A DNA stretch of 64,000 nucleotides. Origin: Symsagittifera roscoffensis (Eukaryota; Xenacoelomorpha; Acoela; Convolutidae). Under the pieces are notes generated by a model. It was given only the letters and a program-made list of their open reading frames with translations, did no database searches and was not told the DNA's origin. This document shows positions 22,931-33,500 of the stretch, one piece after another (within the stretch, counting starts at the first letter, position 1; the number at the start of each line of letters is the position of its first letter). A program made the translations under genes and the position numbers. The stretch spans positions 83,871,574-83,935,573 of the forward strand of contig NC_087063.1 of assembly GCF_963678635.1 (NCBI RefSeq), read 5' to 3'.

Positions 22931-23810
22931 GTATGTAATTCGAGGGCAGTAAACATATAAAACGTTGCATCGTGGAAAAATCTTATTTATAACGTCTACA
23001 TGCGTCGTCAATTGAGCGTAATAAGATCACATGCGAAATGTTTTATAAAATGTGAGCTCAGGACAACAAGTTTTTTGGAATGATAAAAAAAACTATTCCG
23101 GCACTTGTTTCGAACAAAAATAAATAGTTTTCTTTTCCTTAGTTGGCAGCGCTCCTAATCATTGTATATTTAAGGTCGTAAACATCTAATAATCACAAAT
23201 TGCACTGACATACTAGAAACCTTGAATTGAACAGGGGCACGTTTTTATCTTGCTGTTCATTGATTTGTATGTAGCAGTTTCAAGCATTGAACTACCACGT
23301 TGCTTACGAGATATCATTCATTGCTATAGTTTCAAAATCAATACACGGCCAACCCGCACCGGAGTTCCATGGATAATAATCGATTATATTGGAAAAATGT
23401 TGTCTGAAATGTTGTCATTATAATCCATATAATCCATTATAATCCATTATTGTGGCAAATTTAGACCACGTAATCGATTATGTGGTCATTAAAATCGATT
23501 TTTTTTTGAAAAATAAAAACCCATTATAATCCATTATAATCCATTTTTTTTGTCAAGAAAATCCATTATAATCCATTTTTTTCGTTAATTAGGCTATTCT
23601 ATTTTTAGTTCTTTCTATGTCTGGAAGAAAAAAGCAAGTTTAAAAATGTAAGATTACTAAGTTTTCCTAAAAACATGCAGTTAAAGCAAAGAATAATTTA
23701 AGACATAGAATCAGCATACATTTAAAACGAATCAGAAAAACAGGTTAAATGTGTTCATCTTCATGTTCTCCCATTTGTTCATATTCATGTTCTCCTAAAC
23801 TTCTCCAGAA

Positions 23811-24230
23811 CCAGTGACCTCTGCGGGCATCGGGTAGGAGGCCCAGTGACCTCTGCGGGTATCGGGTAGGAGGCCCAGTGACCTCTGCGGGCATCGGGTA
23901 GGAGGCCCAGTGACCTCTGCGGGAATCGGGTAGGAGAACCAGTGACCTCAGCCGGCATCGGGTAGAAGAACCAGTGATCTCAGCGGGCATCAGGTAGGAG
24001 AACCAGTGACCTCAGTGGCCATGGGGTAGGAGAACCAGTGACCTCAGGGGGCATCGGGTAGGAGAACCAGTGACCTCAGGGAGCATCGGGTAGGAGAACC
24101 AGTGACCTCAGCGGGCATCGGGAAGGAGAACCAGTGACCTCAGCGGGCATCGGATAGGAGAACCAGTGACCTCAGCGGGCATCGGGAAGGAGAACCAGTG
24201 ACCTCAGCGGGCATCGGGTAGGAGATCCAG
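23811..24230. repeat. 32-bp minisatellite, about 13 units
   Basis: Unit CCAGTGACCTC(T/A)GCGGGCATCGGGTAGGAG(G/A), about 32 bp, GC-rich in an AT-rich setting, with variant positions grouped along the array (first units GGCC-type, later units GAAC-type). The unit length is not a multiple of three, so the open frames across it are chance. Confidence 0.95.
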
Positions 24231-24277
24231 TGAGGGCAACCCTGTTCCAACCTGCGAAAGATTAAAACAATCAGGGA

Positions 24278-24600
24278 AAAAGGAAAAACAGACACATAGG
24301 GGCACACATACAGACACACATAGGGAGAGCACACATACAGACACACATAGGGGCACGTATACAGACACACGTAGGGGCACACAAACAGACACACACAGGA
24401 GCAGACATACAGACACACGCAGGGGCACACATACAGACACACATGGTGTCCATATACAGACACACATGGTGTCCATATACAGACACACAAAGGGGCACAC
24501 ATACAGACACACATAGTGGCACATGTAGAGACACACATACGGGCACATGTAGAGACACACTGAGGGGCGCACATACAGACACACAGGGGCACATGTACCG
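24278..24600. repeat. 24-bp minisatellite, about 13 units
   Basis: Unit close to GGCACACATACAGACACACA plus TAGG. 24 is a multiple of three, so all three minus-strand frames stay open and give periodic Val-Cys-Leu-Tyr peptides. There is no other sign of coding. Confidence 0.95.
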
Positions 24601-25739
24601 ACATGTATTTTCCGTTTCAAAAATTTTTTCATATCCCATTAGATTTAGAAAGTTCCGCACTACAATTTGGTATGCAGCTGAAAACATTGGTCGGGATCGG
24701 TAGAAAAAATGGTTAATGGTTTCAACAAACAAAAAAGACTTTTTAAAAGTTTTACAGGATGCATAATTCAATCCCCCCAGTAAAGTAGAATTCAAATCTT
24801 ATGAATTTAACAAGTCTTTTTTGTTTGGGAAAACCATTTACCATAATAGCTGCCAGCCCCGACCGAAAAATTCCAGTAATAATTTTTTGATTAACGTTCC
24901 AGGGTAAAGTTCTGGGTATAATATAAACGTTCCAGGTCTGGGTAATAAAAACGTTCCAGTTCTGGGTAATATAAACGTTCCAGGGCAGGTTGAAATAATA
25001 TAAAATTACGAAGGATTATTAGTCATATTTTGTCATGTTTGGGTCTATTTGCGTTTTAAAGTCAATTTGAGGTCGCACAATTTCAAAAGTTTTTTTTTCG
25101 AAAATTTGAAAAAAAAACTTTGTCAAAAAAAATTATGAAAATATATATTGAATTTAATTTATTCCATACTAAGCACCTAACATTGGTAACAGTTTTCCTG
25201 AAAATTTAAAAGAAGAAATTCGCAATTATAATCAATTATAATCGATTATAATCGATTAAAAATGGATTATTTTGCTTTAAAAACAAATTTTATTCTCTTT
25301 CAAAAATAATCTATTATAATCCATTATAATCGATTATATTGGGATTATATTGCTTAGAGAAATAGTATCATTATGATCCATTTTAAATCGATTATAATCG
25401 ATTATTTTTGTAGTTTTATTGAGATTGTCAACAAAAATCCAATATAATCGATTATTATCCATGGAACTCCGGTGCGGGAAAACACTGGATAGGCGCATAA
25501 ATTTGTGTTTGTAAGTCATCGGTGTCCACAGAGAAGTCTTTAAGCAAGTTTAAGTTTTGTCAGCACAATGGATAGAAACAAAACAATAAGGGAAAAAAGA
25601 GCTGTCTTTTTGCAGAATCCGCTTGTAATTTACAAAATACATAGTTTGGCCTGGTAAGGATAGAAAAAAAATAAATGATTTTTTATGATTTTTAGAATGT
25701 GAAAACATCAAAATAAATGAAACCAAACAAGCTGAAACC

Positions 25740-26431
25740 ATACTATCTTGAATTATCTGGTGCTTTCTTGCTCAATGTAAGAACAATGTTGACGATTGTC
25801 GCAACTTGGAGTACGCCATGTACACTTTCGAACACAGTGATGGAGGCTTCCTATTTTGATCAAAGTAAAAAATAATAAACGTTTTTTTGTCGATTATGCA
25901 AGTCGAACTGGCACCTTTTATCTTTAAAGACAACTGCTTTACCATCGTTCTATCAAGGCTTAGAGTCTTCATCGGCGAAATCATTTGAAAGCGAAATTTG
26001 AATTCATGAGTGATCTTTCTTCGTAATCCTGAAAACATACTTGATCAATTCATCTTGCCAATTGAGCTCGCCTTAAAAGTTGTTACTTTACAAACATGAA
26101 ATTTTTTAACGTTATTCTGTGAAATTTAAAAAAATAAAAAAATATCTAATCTGGTATTATGCGAGTCTCGCACCGTCTCTTATGGAGTTATGCTCATTTG
26201 TTTCATATTTGCCGTGTTATCTTTTGGTCCTTGAACTCCTTCGGTCCATAAATGGTTCACTGAGAGAAAACGAGAAAAAGGAAATCGTTTCAGCTACAGG
26301 TATTGAAGTGTCGATGAGGAGCACACATGAAAAAGAAACGTTTCTGAATTTATTTTTGACCATACTTTTTTTAAAATAAATCCATCTAGCTTGTCAAATT
26401 AGTGATATCAGTGAAGCCTGCATTGCATTTT
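25740..26431 (-). repeat. Repeat family R2, inverted copy, cut by the gap
   Basis: The reverse complement matches 13330-13900: CAATGCAGTCTTCACTGATATC, CACGGCAAATATGAA, GGCGGTGCGAGACT, CATGTTTGTAAAGTAACAAC. It includes the best-preserved tRNA-like stretch (25885-25990 on the minus strand). Confidence 0.75.
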
Positions 26432-26631
26432 NNNNNNNNNNNNNNNNNNNNNNNNNNNNNNNNNNNNNNNNNNNNNNNNNNNNNNNNNNNNNNNNNNNNN
26501 NNNNNNNNNNNNNNNNNNNNNNNNNNNNNNNNNNNNNNNNNNNNNNNNNNNNNNNNNNNNNNNNNNNNNNNNNNNNNNNNNNNNNNNNNNNNNNNNNNNN
26601 NNNNNNNNNNNNNNNNNNNNNNNNNNNNNNN
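26432..26631. other. Assembly gap, exactly 200 N
   Basis: A run of 200 N, probably a placeholder of arbitrary length. The base composition changes abruptly across it, from ordinary AT-rich DNA to G-poor retroelement sequence, so the 5' LTR of element 3 is probably missing here. Confidence 0.97.
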
Positions 26632-26739
26632 CCTAAAACATAACAGCAATCATAAACCCACTAATATCATCAAAACACTAAAACTTTCCTCTTTACACAT
26701 ATTTAAAAATTTATTAAAACTTAAATTCACTTAATTTTA

Positions 26740-26835
26740 AAACCAGATCATCAAGGCTTATCCTTGGATCTTAAATCATTTTCTACCTAATTAAAATTCA
26801 AATTTGATCATCAAGGCTTATCCTTGGATCAAACA
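26740..26835 (+). repeat. Direct repeat of a hairpin in the element 3 leader
   Basis: GATCATCAAGGCTTATCCTTGGATC occurs twice, at about 26746 and 26807. Each copy can fold as a hairpin (CAAGG / CCTTG with loop CTTAT), in the untranslated leader. Confidence 0.85.
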
Positions 26836-26864
26836 GAACAACTTTGTTCTCCCCCACCCACTTA

Positions 26865-27290
26865 ATTAGTGTCTAACGACCTCAAACGTCGATTCACTAC
26901 CCAACCCTTTCTAAAGACCTAAGACTAATAGAAATTTTTAAAACAAAACTAATCATTCAAATTAGGATAAATAGTGAAGAACTTCGGTTATTCATCCTTC
27001 ACTTGACCCCCCCCTCTTACCAGACCCAGGATAAATTTTAGACTTAGTAAGTTTAAAATAGTATCTAACGAACTACTCGCGTTCTAATTATACCTGAACC
27101 TTGTGGATCGATTTACTATTCTCCAACCCTTGAACACAATCACTACCCCTAAGTAAGATTAAGTAAGTTAACACCTTAACTTATACTAGCCACGAGAAAG
27201 TAAAAAATCATTCTTCGGAATCGATATACTTTTCTCTCCAACCCTGAACAAACAGACCCAGGTTAAGCTAACCAAAAAATCGTAAGAACT
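26865..27290 (+). promoter_or_regulatory. Array of four related stem-loops in the element 3 leader
   Basis: Successive folds: AGTG..ACGAC/GTCG..CACT (about 26867), AGTGAAG-AAC-TTCG-GTT..CTTCACT (about 26971), ACGAAC/GTTC (about 27067) and GAGAAAGTA..ATTC-TTCG-GAAT..TACTTTTCTC (about 27192). Each is followed by a C-rich stretch (CCAACCCTT or similar) and often by AGACC-CAGG. Two have TTCG tetraloops. Packaging, translation or splicing control is possible, but the role is not shown. Confidence 0.55.
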
Positions 27291-27349
27291 AACAGTTTAA
27301 GAAAATAGAAACCATTTAACAACCTTTTGCATCCGTCATCCTAAACCTT

Positions 27350-27822
27350 ATGTCATTTAAAAACCTAGGAAATAAACAAACAATCGTTTTACACAATTGT
27401 GAAATAGATAACAAAAAATTACGACCTTGTAATCACACCTCATACACAAACAGTTGGATACATTCGAACAAAACGACAAACACTAAAAAGAAAAATAATA
27501 ACGAAACAAAGACAAATAACACGAAAAAGATTTTCAAAAAATCGAAACGCATTTTCAGAATCAGAAACCAACAGTTTAGACGAACTTTACAAACTAAAAG
27601 AATCAATAGATAAAAATTACCCACTTCACGATCAATTATATTTTTCTGACTCAGAAACAACTTCAAATTCATCAAAAAGAGGAAAAAGAAGAATAAAAAA
27701 GCAGTATAAACACAAACCAGTACATTTATACAATTGGAATCAACCAATTCGACACATTAATAATTACATATTAACAGTCATCGAACGAAAAAATGAGCTC
27801 AACGCACACTCCAGGTGAAGAA
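27350..27822 (+). pseudogene. ORF-A of element 3, basic, one frameshift
   Basis: Starts MSFKNLGNKQTIVLHNCEID and runs to a Lys/Asn/Thr-rich part. The coding frame changes near 27545-27560 and continues through NSLDELYKLKESIDKNYP, SETTSNSSKRGKRRIKKQY and YNWNQPIRHINNYI to a stop at 27820-27822. The stop overlaps the ORF-B start (27793) by 30 nt. Basic clusters suggest nucleic-acid binding or nuclear targeting, but this is inference. Not recognised. Confidence 0.5.
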
Positions 27823-28683
27823 ACCCCAGATGATGATGAAATCTTTCCTTTTATAATAGATGCAACCACTGATAGAGGACAGCATATATTTTGCAAAAAT
27901 TTACTATTAAATTTATTTGAACCCGGAATCAGTCCATGTAAAACAGAGTTCCCAGATGTAAAAATCAAAAGACAAATCATAGACCACTACTTAAAAGATA
28001 TATGCAACATAACACAACAGTATGGAATCTACTCCATAGAATTCACCTCACCAAACCATAATAATAGAAAATATACAATTCAAACAGACGACCTTGATTT
28101 AGAATTTTCAAAAGTTTTTTCAGAATATATAAAAAGCATCCAATATCATAACTCACAAAGAGCAAACTCCATATTCACCAATGAAGTTTTCGCAATAATA
28201 TATAGTTATATTTCGATATTAGAAAACGAAATCCCAATAACAAATGTCTCACCGACAGAAACATCTAAACATTTAAGAGTACGACATGAAATCACACTAC
28301 TCTCTAGTTATTTTAAACATCATTAAAGAAAATTTCACGAAAGACGACGTTTCACAACATACAAAACACGATCTACAAAAAATTTTGGCATGGTTCATAA
28401 TAGATTATTTCACACACAATATTGATTTAATTGCACAAGCAAGAAAAAATTTTAGACCCCAAAAACTCGAACGATGATACCGCTATCACAGAACAATCAG
28501 ATTATGTTTTGGGACCCCGAATGGTCTCATCCCGCATTTATAAGCTTCCCACAAACAATCTCAAGTCAAGCAATAAGTACGATATCTTACATAAGAGATT
28601 ATGTAAAAGTAATACCATTAACCATTGATGCAACACCATTAACTATAATACATTTTTGCCCGATACACAAAATAATAGTTTAA
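27793..28683 (+). pseudogene. ORF-B of element 3, unknown, frameshifted
   Basis: ATG at 27793 (MSSTHTPGEETPDDDEIFPF). The first 177 codons look like a folded, moderately acidic protein. The frame shifts near 28290-28325 (continuing LNIIKENFTKDDVSQH) and again near 28440-28490 (continuing FWDPEWSHPAFISFPQT), ending at 28681. It precedes the capsid-like part of Gag and could be a matrix-like Gag domain or a separate gene. No known domain recognised. Confidence 0.55.
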
Positions 28684-30540
28684 ACTCTACAGTTATACAC
28701 AATGAAAACCTCAATGGAACTAGGAATCTTACTCAACAAGATATCCAGACACCATCACACTTCATAAATGAAGAAATTGTAACACACAACAACTACACAC
28801 ACAAAGTATTTCACCAATACGCCCAAATTTAACAACACCAAGAAATACAAATCCTTCACAAACACAGGTAACCTTACAATCAACCGTTAAAACCTTCGGT
28901 TGCCCCTAAATATTCACATATGCGATTACCAAACATACAGACCCATGACAATACCATCAAAAACACGCAAAACATTCACTAGAAACAACTTTGCAGACCA
29001 TAATTATAATTATACACATCCCATCCAAAAACCATATAACCAACCACAAAGAAATTTTAACCAATATACAAGATCTCGAAATTGGGATAACCAATGACCC
29101 AACCTAATTCAATAAATTTCCAAACAAATCCTCCACAGGATCACAGTGAAAATTACCCATTTTTTCAACAAAATAAAAATAAAAAACAGACATCTTATCA
29201 AATGGATTATTTATCCTCAGATGATGATTTCTTACAACCAGATATATTTGCACCAAATACTCAAGAATATCGTAGACAAAGGAATACAGAAAACACGTAC
29301 AAATCATAGAAATTTTTCTCCACAACCAATAGATGCACAACATCAACAACCAATTCAACAACAAAATCTAATTAATACACAATCTTTTCAACCAATTCAA
29401 CAACAAAATCCAATGACTGCACACTCGTATCAAGCATCACAAATGCAAAATGAAATACCACTCCCATATTATCTCCAACAACATGAAATAACAAGAAACC
29501 AACTTTCAATTTTTTCTCAAATGCCAAATGCAGCAGAATCATTACAAATGACAATGAATCCATACCTTATGGGTGGATCATCAATAACATCAAACAAACC
29601 TTTAATGGTTTTCACAGGAACAGACCCTGAATATTCTGTAGAAGATTATTTAAATGCAGTAACAGCAAACCTGATTTTAAATATTGGACCTGAACCAATT
29701 AATACGCCACTACATCAAAACTGGAATACATCGACGCACAGCGTTAATACAAACAAACCTTAGATGGCGCAGCCCAAAAATGGTTTTCAGTACTACCTCT
29801 AGAAATAAAATCAAACTGGAAAAGATTTACACAAGAATTTTCAAAAATGTTTGACTCCGAAAGAAACAAACAACAACAAAGAGTTTTATGTAATGAAATT
29901 CGCATATTACCAAACGAAACCATCAAGCAAATAGCAGTACGAATCGAAACACTAGTTCGAAAAGCATATTCATTAAATACACATGACTATAAAAACACAA
30001 AGATGACAGAAATCTTAATGATGACTTTAAACACCACAATTAAGGAAAATAGCAATAAAAAAGAGAGCATCCCATCCTTCTTCAATTCGAGAACCCGATT
30101 TAGATTTTCGGAAACTAGTAGACAAATTAGAACAAGCAGAAATCACGATGAAACTAGAAGAAACGGAAAAATCCAATTATTTCTCCTCCCCACCAGAACA
30201 ATGGAACAAAGCAAAATTCTAAATAAGCCATTTAAACAAATATTCCATATCACTGATATTAAATATAATATCATTGGAATACCATTTATTTCGAAGTATA
30301 TACCAACAATTAACATACTAAAATAGTAAAATATTAATCAAAGATAAATATACAAAAACAAAAGAAACATCCTTAACATTTTTTCAAAGATTAAATAAAC
30401 AACCACCATTCTTTTCAAAATTCTACCCGATATTTAACCAACAAAGAAAACACCTAAAACCACTATCAGGAAATATCTATAATTTTTCAATCAAACAAGT
30501 TCACCAATATGATAAAGAACAAAACAAACAAAATTTTTAT
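28684..30540 (+). pseudogene. gag: Gag and protease remnant of element 3
   Basis: Frames at 28900-29309 and 29146-29763 hold a Gln/Pro-rich stretch and then a capsid-type start FTGTDPEYSVEDYLNAV. The capsid continues at 29765-30115 (WKRFTQEFSKMFDSERN), typical of Ty3/Gypsy Gag. At 30230-30326 the C-terminal end of an aspartic protease is readable (NIIGIPFISKYIPTINI), but I find no D-S/T-G active-site motif and no CCHC knuckle upstream, so an internal deletion is likely. There are several frameshifts. Confidence 0.7.
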
Positions 30541-33500
30541 ATGTCAGAATTTGAATTCAAACCTATTCACAAATTTTTCAAAATCACAATCTCATCCATA
30601 AAATATTTGAAAAATTCGAATTCCGATATCATTTCCTTACATGTCTATAACAACACACCTTACCAAGTAACATTACCTTTAGGACTTTTAGGATATTGTG
30701 AAACCAACGCTACAATATCACCAATACACGAAAAAGCCTATCGCGTAAATAATATACTCCAATTACTAGATATTTGCCAATCTACAATTCTTAATGAAGA
30801 ATTATCTATAAATAATATAATAAGTAACGAAAACAGAAATACGGATTATTTCACAAAAACTCCATATTTCAAACCTACATTCAACATAAGTAACTACACA
30901 GAGGACCAACAGAAATTTTTAACAATGTTTAATTTCCAACATTCACAAATAACACAAGACGAATTCGAAAAGTTAGCCAAACAGCTAATTGAATATTCAT
31001 CAGTCTATGCAACATCAAAATTCGATGTTGGAAAAATCAGTTCATCACTACATCTCCCGTTAAAACCAGACGCAGTTTTCAAAAAACAGAGAGCAAGTAA
31101 AGTACCAATTCACTTACATGATAAAGTGAACAGATTACTCGATATTTTAGAACAAAACAACATTATATCACCAGTTAATAAAGAAGAACAACCAAAAGGC
31201 AACACATTTATCAACCCCGTTATCATTCTAGCTAAAGGAGAATCATTAAAAATCGTTCTCGACGCTAGATACCTCAATTCACTCATAGATGAATCAAAAT
31301 GTAATTGGCCCATTGAACCAATACAAGTTATTTTAACAAAAATAAACGGCAAATACTTTACAACCGCCGATATGAATAGTGCATACAATCAAATGCCACT
31401 AGATGAACAATCACGACGTTTAACACAATTTGTTATCGGAAACCAACAATATGAATTCAACCGCTTATTCTATGGAATATCCATAGGACCAGCAGCATTT
31501 TCAGCTTTTATGAGCAAAATTTTTAGACCACTGATACTCAAGAAAAACGCAATCACCTATTTAGACGATGTTTTTATGCAATCACAAACAAAAGACGAGA
31601 TGTTCAATGTTTTAGAAAAATATCACCAAATACTTCAGAACGAAAATCTGAAGGCCGCCCCCGATAAATCACACTTCTTTTTGACAAGAGTTAAATTCTT
31701 AGGACATAATATAGAAAGAAAAACAATCACTCCATTGAAATCACGCATTGACGCTATTCAAAAACTTCAACCACCAACAAATAAAAAGAAAATCCAAGAA
31801 TTTCTTGGAATGTTAAACTTTTTAAGTAAATATGTTTATAAAATGCAATTATATCTACGACCATTTTATAACATCCTTAGACAACAAAATAATTTTGAAT
31901 GGAACACAGAACATCAAACACGATTTGAAGAAGTAAAGAAATTTTTAACTGAACAAATTTCAAACACAATTCCAGATTCAAATCAACCATTTTATGCAAT
32001 GTGCGATGCTTCGAACTTTGGCATCGGTGCAGCACTATTACAATCACATAATGGTACAAATAAAATGAACCTCATATCAGCAAATTCTCGATTATTCACT
32101 CAAGCAGAGCTACGACTCTCAACTCTAATGAGAGAATGTACAGCCATAATATATACACTGACAGAATATGAATTTCTGATACTTGGATCAAAACATCCAA
32201 CAGTTCTATTCACAGACCATAAACCAATCATCTTTCTCTTTACACAAAAATCTAACCCAAACCACCGAGTTTACAGATTTCAACTAATTCTAATGAAATT
32301 TCCAAACTTACATATAGTTTGGACTGCAGGAAAAAATCTTGCATTACCAGACACCTTAAGTCGAAATACACCACCTGAATTACTTACACGAAAAACAACA
32401 GTTGAAATACCCAAAAACATAAAATTCTACCTTGCAGAAAACGAAACATCACCCCGATTGGAATGCAAATATGCAGTAAAAACTGATATTGAACAATCAC
32501 AAATAAATAGTTTACAACATTTCCCACTTTATTTAGATTGTCAAAATAATCATTATGAAGTTGATTTACTTGGAACATCAACTTTCAAACCAATCCCATA
32601 TTCTCAATGGATAAAAAATAACACCCAACAAAAACGAACAAAACAACACCCGCCTAAGAAAGACCATTTTCCACTAATTGAAAAAGAAGATTTAACTGAT
32701 AAAATAAATTTATCAGGACCACAAACAAATGATTCAAAATACACAATAAATCAAGTTTTTGACCTTCACGACCCACTTGATACAATACCCTTATCTAAAT
32801 TAGAAATCGAAAACATTTTTCTCCCTCCAACAGAAATAATTACAATTTCAACACTGAAACAATATCAAAACCTTGACCCAGTAATTCGACAACTGAAATC
32901 ATGGCACAAATATAAAACTAAACCTATCAAAGCAGATTCAACCATTCAAGGAAACAAAACACTCCTCCGATACTTTCGCAAATTTAACAACACAACAATT
33001 AACGAAGATACAGACCTTTTAGAGTATAACCTGAATGAATCTACAGTTCCATGTCTCCCTTTAAGTATGATTCTTATAGCTTTTAATATTTCACATACAC
33101 AAAATATTAAAGGACACTCTGGATCAGAAAAAACATATTCAAATTTTATACAAAACTTTTATTTCCCAAATGCACCAATTTGGATAAAAGTACTATGCAA
33201 TGACTGTATAGTATGTCAACTAAATAAACCTTACCCAAATCAAAAACAAATAGCACAAAAACAAGATTTTAAAGGACAAAGTTTGTACTTTAATCATCGT
33301 ATCTCATTTGATACTAAAGGACCAATTTCACCATCATCAGAAGGAAACTCCTACATTATGGTAATTGTTGACGCATTTACACATTATGTAGCACTTAACC
33401 CAGTACCACATTGTAACGCTTATTACGCTTACACAACACTCTATGAACACTGGATAGCAAAATTCGGACTACCAGAAATTTTAGTTACAGACAACGGTAC

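Larger units (their letters stand above)
23353..25478. mobile_element. Non-autonomous DNA transposon with perfect 41-bp TIRs
   Basis: The 41 bases at 23353-23393 (starting CCCGCACCGGAGTTCCATGG and ending ATATTGGA) are repeated exactly in inverted orientation at 25438-25478. Next to both ends lie arrays of ATCGATTATAATCCATT-type palindromic phrases. The 2.1-kb interior has no transposase, only two minisatellites (23811-24230 and 24278-24600). No clear target duplication: the flanks are ...GGCCAA on the left and AAAACA... on the right. The superfamily is not assigned. Confidence 0.85.

Noticed and set aside
24140-24795. Overlapping minus-strand frames rich in Val, Cys, Leu and Tyr
   Set aside because: They are produced by the 24-bp minisatellite unit; all three frames are open equally.
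23353-25478. Satellite or centromeric repeat interpretation
   Set aside because: Perfect inverted ends define a discrete element; the tandem repeats occupy only its interior.
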